A stretch of DNA of 64,000 nucleotides from Agarophyton chilense (GCA_030374765.1 JARGXX010000105.1:806001-870000), one strand, 5' to 3'. Counted from the first letter of the stretch, positions 11,498 to 24,955 are shown. The notes: generated by a model from the letters alone, not told the origin. Translations and numbers: made by a program.

Positions 11498-11502
11498 CAT
11501 GC

Positions 11503-12600
11503 TGTGGAACGATATGCTTTTCAGCAGGAGGCCGCTGGTTTGCGGGCCCTCCCACCAGTCGATGTTCGCAGAGATATCATAGGAATGCTCCATGAAGAGA
11601 TCAGACATTGGGACGCCTCGACGACGAGAAACGTTTTTCGAGACAAGTTCTGGTGGCATGGCGTTAACAGGGATGTCGCGGACTAGGTCCGAGGTTTTGA
11701 TGGGTGCAACCACGCGGAGAGGCTCCTGACCTACCACAAGAACCTTCGAGCTCCTGTAAAAGGACTGTTCGAAACGTTCTCGATCGACTGCGCGGGTCAT
11801 CTCGCCGCATCGAAGAATGGAAAGAGATTTGTTATCATTGCAGTGGAGCATATCACATGATGGACTACTTCAGGGTCTATGGAGGATTTCACTGCAAGCA
11901 CAGTGATAGACTTCATTCGAAAGGAGACCATACTGCCATTCGGGCGACCGAAAACGATCATTTCGGATAACACTAACGCCTTCACCGCTGGAGCAGTGAG
12001 TACCGTTATAACGAAGCATGAGATTTTGTTGAAAACTTTTATCCCTTACGCGTCTATGACGAATGGGTGAGCTGAACGTATGGGAACTACGATCAATTTT
12101 TCCATCAAGGGGACAGTAGTCCGTACCAACTTCGACTGGACAGACGCTCTCCCGCCGATTTTTGTATGGCTACCTTCGCCGCGATACGGGAACCCTTCCG
12201 TCCCTGTTCCAGTTGATGAACGGAATCAAGCCATGAATGGTGGCGAATGACACGGTATCCCTCGGGCAGGGTGGCACGCCGCGTCACCGAGAATTAGAAC
12301 GTATGGGCGAGTCTGGGGCACGCGCGATGCAAATCGAAAGAGCGTGCATCCCTCTTGTGCCCAAGGAGAAAGTCAAATACTATCATACAGGAGACGATGT
12401 ATTGGTTGCACATAGGCCTGCCTTGACCCGTCGCGTTAATAGCCGGCATTCGAGTCGTAATACTATGGATCATGTCGTGTTACGAGGGCGAACCACCCTC
12501 GGTATGAACTGGTGTCCTTCACCGTACGGGTAACTCGTACAGACTTCCACGCGAGAAGGTTGGTTCTTTACAAAAGGCACCCAGTTCATCTACACAATTA
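11503..12600 (+). pseudogene. Integrase, relic 1
   Basis: Directly after the solo LTR the Pol reading resumes with the zinc-binding HHCC region (LHEEIRHWDASTTRNVFRDK, then DGCNHAERL). The catalytic core follows with Asp in FETFSIDCAGHL, Asp in IISDNTNAF and the Glu region AERM just after a TGA. Near 12,470-12,590 a GPY/F-like end (RANHPRYELVS, then DFHARRLVLYK) is visible. At least five stops or frame changes interrupt it. Confidence 0.8.
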
Positions 12601-12639
12601 AAGGATGAGAGAACGGGTGAATAAACGGAAGAAAGATGG

Positions 12640-14950
12640 GAAGAAGACGTAGTATATTGAATTCTCTTTCGTCAAGCGGATTCAGAGCCACAAAGCTTGA
12701 GCTGATGTATGTTTGTAAGCGTGCTTTGTGAAGGGATCATAAGGAACTGTTAATTGTAGCATTGTAAGACTTTGATGTATGGAGGTACCTTAGCATATGG
12801 GTTCTAGAACCATTAATAAAGCCATTCTGCACGATGCTCCTCGGTCCTCCCGCGCTCGATCGCTAGCTTGCGAAGCTTCTTCTTATTGTTCGTTCCATTT
12901 CGATGACGAGATTTCTGGGAGCTTCCTTCAGTATCGGGTACATGGACCCTTTGCACTTCTCGGATACCGGTGAAGGTCGAAGTATCGCCGACGCAGCCCT
13001 CGAGGGCCCTTCGGTATGGTTATCAACAGATACTCATCAACACAATCGAGGATGATTCGACGGCCGGTGTCGATAACCAGAGTTTGTATCAAGCCGTTGG
13101 TTGCGTCGATGGTGAGAACATAAACTCCGGATGAAAGAGCAAGAACATCTCATATACTCAGATAGTTACCACTGGTGACATGTTGGAAACTCACGTTTCA
13201 TTGTTGCAGATGCTTCCGAGCATCACGGAAGTCTTGAGTGCGTGGCGGAAGGTCGTGGTTGGTCTCGAAGAAGCGAGCAATTCTGCAGAAGTACTCCCAA
13301 TACTTCTCCGACTAAAGTGAACCGAGAAGATCGAGCCCATCACATGTGGTAGCCTAGATACAAAGGTCTAATAAATCCTGGAAAGGAACGACCCGATACG
13401 AAATATTTCAAAATACCTCGGCGTAATGGAACTATGCATTCAAGAACGAGAATGAGCCATGAGCAAGTTTCGTCCTTGTTTTCCTGTCTTCACGCACCAC
13501 CCGTGGATTTGAAATATAGCCAGTTCTCGGCTTGGTCTACCACGGACAAAGCGACGTTGTTTGCTCTCCATACGGCGTAGATGTCCTTCGTCGGCACACT
13601 GGAAAAACAGGGTGTAAAGGATGATGGAGTGATGGACGTCTGTGGCTTGTTCAATTCCCACGAATATTGAATGAGAATTGCTCCAATATATGGCAGAGAT
13701 GTTCCGATCCGGACCGGAACGCTGAGACGAATAGTTATTGATATCGTGAACGGACTCAGCCAACCCGAGTTCACGCAACATAATTCCCGAAAGCTCGTAG
13801 TCCGGGGTTTCTTCAAGGAACAATACAATTTGCTTCCCTACGATCCTGACATGCTCCTCGCGATAAAGGCGAACCATCTACTCAGGATCGGAAAGAGAAA
13901 AGTTGTACTGGTTCAACACAAAAAGAACAAGCGACACAAAGACGTTTGGTATCAAATTGTGTCCTTCGGGAAGGTGGTTTTCTACGACCTCGACATTTTC
14001 ACCGCTTGTGCGTGTTATGATTGTTACCCCCATTAGGGAGCATTATTGTCCGCCTGACTCGTCGTGCATGCAAGGTTTTCACATGTGCGCCCAGCAGTAC
14101 TGGTCACTTATATCTTCTAATTATCTGCACTATTTCAAGGTAGGAAGTTTGCTTTAGTAGTCTATACTATAAAGTGACTTTGCGATTACGCCTTGCCGCT
14201 CAGTAAATTTTCCCCACTTGGGATCTTGTGACTCTAAGTATTTTCCGCTTACGCGTGCTACTAATTTCTTCGCAGGTCGTGCCATTTCACTTACGGTATA
14301 CTTGCATACCTCACGTCTTCAAGCAAAGTACTGCCTCTGCTGGCGTTTGTTTATTACTACTTATATATTCTTGTCCCTGTATAGGATTGTCCTTTATCAT
14401 TTACTTTGAATCCAGTGCCCTGCGCTGCGCTCGCCCTATTGAGTGCACTCTTTTCCCTTTTTCCCAATCACGTGGCTGACTATTGCCGTTGCGCCAATAC
14501 TATTGGACCTACTCATTAAAATCAATCCTCCCCAATTGTCGAGCAGGATTGCTTCAGGCTTAAAACCAGACTTCTCCGTTGATTGCCATAGATGCTCCGT
14601 CGCAGTGATACCCCCCTCCCTCCCCCTTCAAAGGGGAAGATACAGAATGTCTTCGGGTTATTTGGTCAGCAAAACCTGCACCAAAAAGTGGTCTCCCGAT
14701 TAAGAATAAGTTGAGCCCATCCCTTGTTTTTAGTCTATAAGGTAGTCACTACACTCGTGTGTCAGTTCTCTTTGAGATTCGTTTCCCATTTCGTGGATTG
14801 TTAGCCCTTCGTGGAAAGATTTGGCTACCTGGATACCGGTGGATTTTTCGAGTATGTCACGACGGCCGTCGTATGCCGACCCTACCCAGACGCAGAGCCG
14901 TTCCGTCTTCGATGTGATCCCCAAAGCAGGTGTCCATTCTCCGAAGACGA
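12640..14950. other. Unassigned degenerate sequence
   Basis: No intact gene. On the minus strand, about 13,900 down to 12,880, several frames give protein-like stretches, for example FETNHDLPPRTQDFRDARK and YVLTIDATNGLIQTLVID, suggesting a decayed coding region of unknown type. The 14.0-14.9 kb part is AT-rich, with a pyrimidine tract near 14,609-14,627. The unseen 5' LTR of relic 2 could lie here, but I cannot define it. Confidence 0.4.
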
Positions 14951-15029
14951 TCGTTTTTGGCCCCTCTCTGATGATTAACTGTAAACTTTAAGGTAATGGC
15001 CAGGAATTTTTGAAGAGTCGAAATCCACT

Positions 15030-16310
15030 GCCGAATGCGTCGCATGAAGGACACATTACTGAAGACAATTCGGAATATGCGAAGGACACGCACATTCTGC
15101 CAGATTCTGCTACGCTACAGGAGGAGTAATTTTTCATTGAAAACGATGCCGAACTGCGAAGGAAGTTCGCTAAGATGCGTGAAGCTCATATTGCCCTCGC
15201 GGAGAAATTTGAACTCGTATGTGTCAGGTTTGATACTTCTTCTGTGAACGATTTGTATGAAGACTCCCATGTCTGACGGGCGGATGTTAACATCCTGTTG
15301 GAATGCTTTGGTGTTCCTCTAATTTACGTGAAGAACGTTGAAACCCGAATCGATCCTGTGAGTTCCCGTCTATAGACGTTAGAGCAAACCATCTCGATTG
15401 ATGATAACGTCCCAGCGGAGCCGATAGCTGTCTCGCAAAATTCGAAGCACTATAAAAAGGGCTGCAACTGCCGGAAACTTAAGAAGAAAGATAATAACGA
15501 TTCGGATTCCTCGGATTCCTCTCGGTCTTCACGGAACTCTTACCATTCGATTGGGTCTATATCATCAGATTTCACATCCGAAGACGTTGAACGAGGGCAC
15601 GTCTCGTGCTACAAGGTCTTCTGATACTCACGGTATTGTTAGTATCCGTACAAAAAAAAGCATTCTGGTTTGAAGGAACTGAAGTGTACCAACCCCCTGT
15701 ATAGAAAACTGGTATTATATCGGTATCATCGTCTTGAGCGCTTTGCATTAGATCGTACACCTTGAGGCACGGGTGAGGTGCAGGACTGCATAAAGAGTAT
15801 GCTGCTTTCTCTCCGTAACCATTCCTTGTTGGAAACGACCCCATCTTTGTGTTGGATTTTCTTGCACGTTGGTTGTGAAAGCCGACATACATGGTATGAA
15901 TGAATGTCAAATTTGTATTGCGCTACCATCCTTTCCACTTGGCCTCGTTGGAGATCAGCGTAAATCTGTGAAATGTGCAGCCCGAGCCTCCGAAGGAGGA
16001 GTTATGTGCTGGCTCGAAGCTTTTTACTATCTCTTGAAATCCTTTTGCCCATAATCAAGCGATTCAGTCGGCTATTCATGCTCTTTGCGACACCTACCAG
16101 AAGCCTGGAGAAATTGAAACAGAGTTCTCGATACGTCTGAATAAGACTTCCCACCATTGTCGAAATGCCTACTCTACAGAAGAGCGCACCACAATGTACA
16201 GCGATGGATTGGATCTCACAATCCGTACCCTGGTGGCCGGATATTGCTAAAATCGAAGCAAAACCACATATTTTGAGTCAGTTTAAACAGCGCAAGCGCA
16301 AGGCGATGCC
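15030..16310 (+). pseudogene. Gag region, relic 2
   Basis: Fragmented Gag. A coiled-coil-like ELRRKFAKMREAHIALAEKF is followed by VKNVETRIDPVSSRL and a basic, then Ser/Asp-rich, tract (KKGCNCRKLKKKDNNDSDSS), in the same order as in element 3. Around 16,080-16,310 a capsid piece aligns with element 3, including IRLNKTSHHCRNAYSTEER and YSDGLDLTIRTLVAGY. Stops and frame changes separate the pieces. Confidence 0.7.
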
Positions 16311-17310
16311 ATAAGTAACCTTATCTCTGGTCAGAAGTTCCGTCCCACCAAGTTATTGATGATTCAAGCGAATTCTCTATCTTTATCGCTGGTCAAGAGT
16401 GAATACCCCCAAAGAGATTTTAATAATTTCCAATTTGCTCGCCGCGAGATACTTTCTGTTCAGAAAACAGAACTTCCGTTCAATACGGATGTCTTTTACG
16501 TCACTGTTCAGAATTACCATCTGCTTCAAGCACCTTCACATCTTGTCTAAGGGCTTTGTATTCTCTCTGTGAACTCGGTCATTCGACAGAGTCGTCTCGG
16601 ATGGGGGATGTTTGCCCTGCCCAAAAGTTCACAGATGCTCGTTCTGGTTTGTCGCCCCTTCGCCTTTAAATCATATTTCACATATGTTATGAGCATGGTC
16701 AAATTTACTGGAAATGTATTCCGACATTATGAAAAGTCGCCCGAGCTATCGGTAACTTTGAATCATTGAGCACTTATGAGGAGCACATCATCCTGATGAC
16801 TTCGTATCACAGTGCGAAAAAGGACGTTCTACGGAACATCTAGGATACGAACACGCGGAATGCGTTGCTCAACCCTGTTTATCCAAAAACCGACCACTAT
16901 CCTATTCATTAAAAAAAAATGCCACTGGAACCACCATACCGGTGGTTTAGGATTCTGATGCCTCGCCCCTAGAGGTGCAGGCCCAGTAACCCGAATACAG
17001 AAGTCTCCCCTTTGTAAATGGCTTTCCCGACTATAAGGCTGTCGACGCCTGAGGCGTCCTTTCCTCCCTCCCCGGTCAAAACATATATAAGAAAACATGT
17101 CATCTTAGACGTGCACTCTGAAATATTTGGTGCTCTGCGTTGACAGTTAAACCGCAGTAAAAATAACAGATTCCAGAATAGAGTCATGTTCATGTCAAAG
17201 CGAAATTAAGAAGTGTTGGCCGATCTTGGTTTATCTACCCAGTTGTATGCCTATAATTGGTGGCCTCTATGTTACTTAAATAGAATTATTGCGATATATT
17301 CGTTGACCCA

Positions 17311-20300
17311 ATGAGACCCCGCGTAATGCTTGTGGAACTGGGAGACGGTTCTTCAGTTCCCATCTTCCATCGCCCGTTAAGTCGAGCCTCAAAGAAGCTC
17401 GCACCTTTATTTGCGGCGCAGAAGACCCACCCGTCTTTGCAGAAATCTACAAAGCTTGGTATGGCCGTGTCGATACGAATCCCACCTGAGTCCTAGGTCT
17501 GCGTACGTGTCAACTCTCGGAAACACAAGTTTCGGGTTACTCCATCTTTATACGATAAATATCAAATAGTTGTAGCGGATGGCGTTGCTCAGACTAATTC
17601 GTGCAAAACTTTCACGGTACTAGGTGCCAATCTAGGCGACACATGGAAATTACTGATGAAAAACAAAGTTTTTGGGTCTGTCATGCATCATTGCACCGCA
17701 ATGGTCCCTACTTAATTGACCGCCGTTGCGATACCCCACCTTGTCTACCCTTCAAAGGGGATGACATGTTCACTCAATCACCCAGTAAAATGGACCGATA
17801 AAATGCAGAAGCAGAGAAAGACTTCCTTCTAACGATCTATGACCGGATGGACCCCGGAAAAGAGATCAAATATATCAACCTCGTCCATGTGCCTGAATCG
17901 CATCGCGAACGTCTCCGTAAAATGTTACGAGAGTTTACGTCAATGTGGGGTGGCACTCTTGGTTAGAATATTGAAACGGAACACCGGATAGACTTCTTAC
18001 AGAACGTTAGACCGGTTTCTCCACATCCTTCCAGAGCAGACCCCAAGGCTGGTGAAGAAGAATAGTTTCAAGTAGACAAGTGATCTGAGCTGGAGTTCGC
18101 GAACCGGCTCAGGCGCCGTGAGCATCTCCAGTTGTCATGGTTCCGAAACTGAAAGGTCCCGGTGTTTATTTATCTATTACCATAGCTTGAACAATGTAGC
18201 TGTCAAGGACGTGGAACCGATTTTATTTATGGATGGGTATATTGATTCACTCGGCACCGCCACCGTGTTTCGGCTTTAGACTCCAATTAAGGATACTGGC
18301 AAGTTTTTGTTAGAAAAGAGGACCATGATTAGACTTCTTGTGCCTGTTATTCGAAACACTACCATTTCAAACGGATGGGACTTGGTCTGCCTAAAGCTCC
18401 CTCTACCTTTCAGCGGGCTCTTGATATTATACAAGCCCGCTTTTAGTGGCGTACATGCTTCGTCTATCTGGACGATATATATTTTTTCTTAAATAAACTT
18501 GATGAACACCTCACTCAATTCAGGGATGTTACGACCACGTTACGAGAAACCGGGATTATACTCAAGTTAGAGAAATGTAATTTTCTCACAGATACCGTCA
18601 AGTATCTGTGTCACCTTATCCGTCCTCGGCAGATTATGATCGAAGAAGCTCGAATGAAATCATTTTTTCTATCGATATAAAACACAAGCCAGAAGGAACC
18701 ATGATCCTTTCTAAGATTGGTCAACGTCCGCAGAAGATTAACACCCCGCTTCACAGATGTCGCCAAGCCTCTAAACGCACTTCTCCGGAAAAGTGAACCG
18801 CCTAAGTTAGAAACCTCCATCTCCGCCCAGACGGATGCTTTTAATTTTATGATTGAGGCCGTATCATAATCACCGATGCTTTCGTTGCTGAAAACCGTAC
18901 TACCGGTTGCAGTGGACATGGACGCCAGTGAGTACCAGGTGGGATGTGCTCTCTTTCAAATAAATCCTGAAAAAGAACGGAAACCAATTGGGTATTGTTC
19001 ATGTTTTTTGAATTTCTACAAACACAGCTACTTAGTATCGGAGAAAGAGTTTCTCGCCGTTGTATGGGCCCTCTCTATTCTTCGCCTCTCTCTCAAGGGT
19101 GTGAAATTTACTGTTTACACGGATCACTCTTCTCTACAATGGCTTTTGACGGTCTTGGAAGCAGTACGGCGTTTATTGCGTTGGCGACTCCGTCCAACGG
19201 AATATGACTTCGAAATGATGTAGGAGAAGGGCACGCAAAACGTGCAAGCGGACGCGCTCTTACGTTTATCGGCGAATGGAGAAGCTCTGCCCACAGAGGA
19301 CGAAGATATATTTGTCTTCTTCGTATGTGACCGAGCGCCGGACCAGCCGCACTGCATACACCAAAACGTGGCCTGAAGACTGCGAATCAGATGCCGAATG
19401 GGACACATTTGTCGTCTTTGACGAAACTGAGAAGTACCGACCGGGTAGTCTTGTGCCGATATCACCGAAGGAAAATATTACAGAACACAAAGGTGACACT
19501 TTCTGTACAAAGATACTCACACGCCTTAACGGTGGTGCCCCACTTCTTCTCGACATAAAAGAAAGTAGATACCTCGTCAAGATGGTACAGTCCTCCCCAA
19601 AAATAGGGGTTCTGCATTTTCTACGGTCAGGAGTATTTCATATATCGCATTATTCCAGACATGATGGAAACGCTGGTGGGCGGAAACTCTACCTCACTTT
19701 GCGGAGGAACTTTTATTTGACAGCCACGGCTGTGGACTTTTACGCAAAAGTGCAGTTTTGCACCGAATATGCCAGGAATTGCCTGAGAGTATGCAAAAAG
19801 TCAACAAAGATCACGCCTTTCCCTGCAAGCTGTCCACTCGAGTTTTTCGCAATCGACAATCTCGGCCCTCTCCTCACTACCCGACTTCGACGAAAATTTG
19901 TTCTCCGTATTACGGTTCGTTTATCGTAGCTGGTTCGGCCAATGCTTTTAAGGAAGATATCCAGATTCACGGTTCCAGAAGCTTTTGTAACCCACTGGGT
20001 ATCTATCTCAGGCCCACCGGTGTATCTTCTGTCAGACAATGGAAATCATTTTGCATCGCGAGTTTTTGAGGACGTGTGTCAGATTCTCGACATCAAGAAT
20101 ATCTTCGAGACGACCTACCACTTCCAGTGTAACGGAACAACTGAGCGGTTTCAACAACGCTACTAGCACCCCTCCGTTTTTACGTGGCCAATCACCTCAA
20201 ACGTTAAGATCTGTTTACTGACCGGTTATCGTTCGCGTACACTACGAAAATAAACGGAATAACGAATCTGATTCCAGTTGAATTTGATTTGTCCAAGACT

Positions 20301-20420
20301 TCGCACACTCTCGGGTTGGAACCCCAGCCTACGCTTAGGCACTTCTCTTTCGTGAAGTATTATCGCTATTAGTAAAAAGAGTGGCTGACCAAGTTGACTC
20401 CAGCCGCTCGCATTTCAATG
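17311..20420 (+). pseudogene. Pol region (RT, RNase H, integrase), relic 2
   Basis: The segment near 17,311 reads LVELGDGSSVPIFHRPLSR, matching the post-protease part of element 3. RT is very broken (near 18,230-18,600). RNase H is clearest at 18,876-19,223 (MDASEYQVGCALFQINPEK, EKEFLAVVWALSILRLSL, TDHSSLQWLL). Integrase at about 19,600-20,165 keeps HISHYSRHDGNAGG, LEFFAIDNLGPL, VYLLSDNGNHF and the Glu of TTERFQQRY, but its second zinc Cys is Tyr in CTEYA. Identity to element 3 is visible throughout. Confidence 0.82.
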
Positions 20421-21493
20421 GCCCGTGCTCAAGCCGCCCATAAGCGTGGTTTTTTACTCTGGACTACGCCATACTGCACAACCGATCAACTTGGGCGACT
20501 ACTTCCTCACTCGTAGGGACTACTCGAACCACGATAACGAGAAACCTCATAAATTATTGCCTGTCTCGTAGGACCCTACAAAATAAGCTCGGCTAGAAAA
20601 CACGTCACTGTGGTGTAAATGGACGAAGATCAAGAGCTCACCTCCTGCGACGGCGTTTTCATAGCCCTACAACCGCTTTTAGAAGTATTCGCTAGTGGTG
20701 TACAACCGACAACCGTGGATAGTGGTCAGCGGCACACATCAGTTTCTCAGTCCGCTTCAGTGGTTACAAGATCTTCTGTCTTGGTACAATCTACTCGCAA
20801 GACTCTTTGATCTACCGATCTTGTCACAAAGTACCCAGAAGAATCCCTCTTCAGCCCCCACACGTGGTGTCTACCGTCGCTGGTTCGCAATCACCACTGC
20901 TCCACTCGCCGCCCTATTTGAAGAAGGCGCGGAGGATGATACGATAGACCGCGAAAAAGCCTTTGAGCCCAAGCCAGTCACGGACAATCTTTACGCCAAA
21001 AGCGAAATTAACTTGTTACCAAGTGTAGTAGTGGGGACGCCTAAATGAGTACGCTGCGGTGCCAATGCTATCCAGGGAGATTTAATTCACCCACACTTTC
21101 GATAATTAGTCGAAAGGAATACGGAGACTTTAGAATAAAACCTTAGCATCCATACTGTAACGCCAAAGCGTTCAAACTCACTCACAACAATACCGCACGA
21201 GCCTTTATGTGAGCAGGCAAAACACGCCACGGTGCAGACACTTGGCCCAGAGCGCTCTTAGAATCAGTTGAAACGCGCACGTGATAGAAAGCCCTTCACC
21301 GCCGCAGATATATAAATCAGCGCACAGTGAGGTCAACTCCCCGGTACATTGTGCATATCGGCACAAACGCCTCACTCCTCAGTTTTTTTCAGCGTCAAAA
21401 CGGGTATTAGCACTTAAGCTCATTGAGCGCGACCCAGGAGCCCATCTTTGAGGGGAGTCTGCATCACAAACGTGGCCTAGCCGGAAAATCGAC

Positions 21494-21648
21494 GAGCAGG
21501 AATTCGTTTTCGACTATATCGGTCAGCACGTATACCATGGGGATGGATACATTCATCATGTTGTTGTTGAGTACTCCTATGGTCCTAACGCAGAGTCGGA
21601 TGAACCAATTGCGCGTCTCCGACGTTCAGAAGTGGTTTCATATCACCG
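21494..21648 (+). pseudogene. Chromodomain relic, element 2
   Basis: One frame reads QEFVFDYIGQHVYHGDGYIH and ends EPIARLRRSEVV. Position by position this parallels the element-3 chromodomain QEYVMDRICEHGEHEDTREL ending EPIAHMPRSQLV. The usual aromatic-cage Trp residues are lost (the YRVRWYGF block reads VVVEYSYGP). It lies after integrase, as expected for a chromovirus-type Ty3 element. Confidence 0.75.
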
Positions 21649-21899
21649 CAAAACGAAGACAGGGATCTACGCAATGACCATAAATACCCAAGTAGGGTAG
21701 TTGAGCGACCGTTGTGGAAGAATAGGAACAGGAGGAGGAGGAGAAGGAGGGTAGAAGAATGTTTAAAAGTTGTAATTAGAAGTAAAAAGAATCCCACAGT
21801 AACCCGTTGTTGATTTGAATACATCGGTTCCGTGCGGAGAACTCGGAAAATATTTTACATCGAGAAGCTACAGGCCCATTTCGGGATCAACACCCCTTT

Positions 21900-23232
21900 A
21901 CGGATTGGGATAGTGACTTCTTGAGTGGTTTCTTAAAGACGGGAAAAAAGGTGCTCGCATTTTGGCAACGTCACTACTGGCAGCGTTACTACCAAGCACA
22001 ACATAACGGAGGAACTCGGAGACCACGTTCACCTGACCCGCAGAGATGGCAATTTCCCCGCCGGTAGTGAAACTCAAAAAGGATGCCCAATGGCGAAGCC
22101 AAAGATTCCAAACCAACTGTAACAGCTGGGACAGCCCCCGCAAGGTCATCCAAGTCTCTAAAATGAACCAACAGGGTTCTCTGCGGTGTGTGACTTACAT
22201 ATAACTTTGGACTCAATCACCTCAACGGACGGCACCCTATCATTGGGTTCATTATCAATCATCTGTTCCTCGCCGTCGTAGAGGGGTAGTACTCGCCGTG
22301 GTCCAAGAAACTGGCCGAAATTCCCTTAAGGATACACCGCGGAGCAAACCGAAGGTTGTTAGCCTCCTCCGAAGAGATCTCATGTCCCTACCAGGTGTTG
22401 AAATAGATGGACTCACCTGCGTGGAGAGTTGGACGTCCTGCTGACATGTCCTGCAGTCGATTACCGGCTGCACGTCCACTCTATAAAAAACAATGAGGCC
22501 CAGTCACCCTGGTCGAAGAAATCGAGAAGTTTCGCCACCTTTTGGATGTTGATCTAACCACGTAGCGGGATGCGCATGTCGAAAGCACGAATGCCGGAAC
22601 GAACTCGCAATGGGATAAGTCAGAGTCGGTAGCTAGCGGTCATTATCCCCTCAAAGAATGAAAATGCCGTGCGGATAGCCAACTAGGTGACGAGAAGGGA
22701 CCAAAGTCCGTACTGAGAATCCCCGAGCAGGTAGGACCCGTAATACGTACTAAAAGGAGCTACCTCGATGTAAGAGCCTTGACAAGCTCCAGGATACCGC
22801 CACCAAGGTGGAATGGGAACATATCGGCCGCGTCGGTCGTCTGCTCGAATGCGTTCGATCTCCACGTTTTTGTACGGGACCATATACCCGAACCAGAATC
22901 GTGCTCTCCGTTCTAAGCGGATCATCTCAAAAAATTTCGCTCGCCCAATCCGTTGCATGAAGCAAAATTGAGTCCGAATACTCGGCCGGGCGCAGCAATC
23001 TGAGTCCTGGCATACATATGTACAGCCTCTCCATGGGATGGTTTTGCAAACCCGAAAGGTGGGCGAGATATGTAATTTCACCTTGGATGCTGTAAAGCCT
23101 TACATCGGAGCCCAGAACATCGGGTATGGGATATGTAGCATTCGGGATGCACATTGACTCGAATGATCGAAAAATCATCGAAGTCGATATACAGCATTTA
23201 TAATATTTTCTTGGTACTATATGCGAGAACAA
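21900..23232 (-). pseudogene. Antisense accessory-gene relic, element 2
   Basis: The minus-strand segment 23,081-22,683 contains FGYMVPYKNVEIERIR, RRGRYVPIPPWW and YYGSYLLGDSQYGLWSL. These align in order with GYLVPYQMIEIDRIR, RFGRYIGIPEHW and YIGSALVNDPFSGYW of the plus-strand ORF beside element 3's 3' LTR. In both elements this gene runs opposite to gag-pol and lies beyond the chromodomain. The N-terminal part (to 23,232) and the C-terminal part (to about 21,900) are frame-broken and align only weakly. Function is unknown; no known domain was recognised. Confidence 0.7.
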
Positions 23233-23249
23233 GATGTTATGAGAAGAAT

Positions 23250-24955
23250 TATTCAGCGAAAATTGGAAATTAGAATTAATTTATTAGCACCACACTTGCA
23301 CGGTGTGAACACCAAATAATTAATTTGTTTTTTAAAATAATTGTTTTGTAGCACACCACACAGTAGATCTTACAGTATAGGAGCTCCTTTGCCTCCTGGA
23401 ACAATAGAGAGCACTTGGCCCCGGGTGAGTAAGGAAGAGGCCAAACCAGCACACAACCATCTTGGTGTTCGTTAGGAATCCTAAAATGTTTATCGACGAA
23501 GAAGCACCTATAGCATCAGTGATAACCATATCTGAGCTATATCTTTTGTTCCGACGATCTCCTCCATTACTGCGCTGTTTTCCCATGTTCACCTCTGGCC
23601 ATTGTGTGTTTGCTTGTCTGTTTTGTTGCCGTTTTTTTTATTTCGTTACATTTTTATACTTTTGCTTCTGCCTGTCACACATATACTAATCACTTTATTA
23701 TTCGCATTCTCTACCTATTATATTTCTTTTTTCTGTCGTTTCTATTTGAGTTCTTTTCTTTGCGCTATTCTAGGCTGGTGCTCCCAAGAGCATAAGTACT
23801 ACTTTTGTCACCTTGGGTTATAACCTGCGTTGTCTTCATTTTTCACTTTACCGATATGACGTTTGCGAAGAGCTTGACTACTATATTTGTTGATTTCAAC
23901 TGTAGGGCCGATGCGCGTTGCTTGTAATAATATAAACAAAGTTGCCAGCGTTTCAGGCGTGCGTTTTACACGCATCGATATGCGAAAAAGAAGCTTAAGA
24001 CGTTTACTGAACTGTTGAACAATAAAAAATCAATATATTCAATATTTCTTATTGATTCTGGATACTGCTTCATTTATAACTCGTGAAATTGGGAACGTTT
24101 TAAAACGCGGTTGGTATGGTTGGAATAATGATATATATAGCTTTCAGATAAATGTTCTTTCTATACTGAATTTTATCACACTGTTGGTGAATGTGGAAAG
24201 AAACGGGGTTTGACGTTTCGCGCGAAAAAGGCACGGAGCGAGGAAGAAAGAAAAAAAGAAAAAAATGCAGATGATGGTCGAGAAAGTTGGTAAACTCTTC
24301 TTTAGCTTCTTCGCTTTTTAATGTGATTACTTCTTTCCAAATTAAGAAACACGTGCTCTATTCTAACCGACAGTAGTCCTAAATTTTAAATAGGATTGCG
24401 TTTGAATAAATCGTGAATTCACGCATAGTGAAACAATGTTTAGAAGCTCTTGTGACATAGAGAAAGCGATGAACGGACTTCCACCGAGCCGATATGGCGA
24501 CTGTTTGCTTGTGTTTTGTCAACCATATGTGTACAGCTACACTATGCGTGATGATCTGCGTGATGTAGTGCACTGCGGAGAGGTGAGCCCGCCTAAACTT
24601 TTTTGGCAGTCTGTGCGTGATGACACGCACACTGACTTGTGCGCGTGCGAGCTCCGGTGCGTTGAAGAGAAGGTCGCGCTCACTGGGCTGGGCGCTGTTG
24701 TGTCTCGCGGTTCGATGGGAGGCGTTCAATTCCAATGTTGTAGACGTTTGGTAATTGTAAAGAACTGAATATGAGGCAATTGCTTCGTTATAATGTCAGC
24801 CAGCATATTTTTAGACGGAACGTGGTGGATAGACATGGTTTTGTGGACTTGTTGCGGCAAATAAGTGGTGCTTCACGTCTATGGACTTGCAGCGTTCTTA
24901 ACTGCTCGTGTTCGAAACGAGGAAAATGGTGGCTACGGTGTATAGGTAATTCGGC
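23250..24955. other. AT-rich interval without a recognised gene
   Basis: Mostly AT-rich, with a T/C-rich stretch at about 23,600-23,760. The only notable structure is a dispersed repeat near 24,462-24,556 (listed separately). A 110-codon open frame at 24,436-24,768 overlaps it but has no domain; I do not call it a gene. Confidence 0.5.
24462..24556 (+). repeat. Dispersed ~95-bp repeat, copy 1
   Basis: Begins GAAAGCGATG and contains a conserved core reading TTGTGTTTTGTC, ACCATATGTGTACAGC, TACACT. A second copy in the same orientation lies at 52,885-52,983. By eye they are roughly three-quarters identical. The two lie next to unrelated sequences, so this is a dispersed repeat family of unknown nature. 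Confidence 0.6.

Larger units (their letters stand above)
7990..12640 (+). mobile_element. Ty3-like retrotransposon relic 1
   Basis: Decayed plus-strand Ty3-type polyprotein with the order CCHC knuckle, protease-like part, reverse transcriptase, RNase H, integrase and integrase C-terminal GPY-like module. Its own LTRs are not recognisable, and stops and frameshifts break it repeatedly. A solo LTR of the element-3 family is nested between RNase H and integrase (10782-11497). It is distinct in sequence from elements 2 and 3, which resemble each other. Ends are approximate. Confidence 0.85.
15000..23250 (+). mobile_element. Ty3-like chromodomain retrotransposon relic 2
   Basis: Heavily decayed plus-strand relative of element 3. 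Matching parts in order are: coiled-coil Gag (about 15,030-15,250), the Ser/Asp-rich Gag tract (about 15,430-15,610), a Gag capsid segment (about 16,080-16,310), the post-protease segment (about 17,300-17,700), RT (about 18,200-18,700), RNase H (18,876-19,270), integrase (19,500-20,200), chromodomain (21,494-21,648) and an antisense accessory gene relic (about 23,230-21,900, minus). No LTR was recognised at either end, so the limits are approximate. Every domain has stops or frameshifts, implying much greater age than element 3. Confidence 0.82.

Noticed and set aside
24436..24768. 110-codon ORF as a gene
   Set aside because: Its best conserved segment coincides with the dispersed repeat also found at 52.9 kb; no domain and no supporting context.
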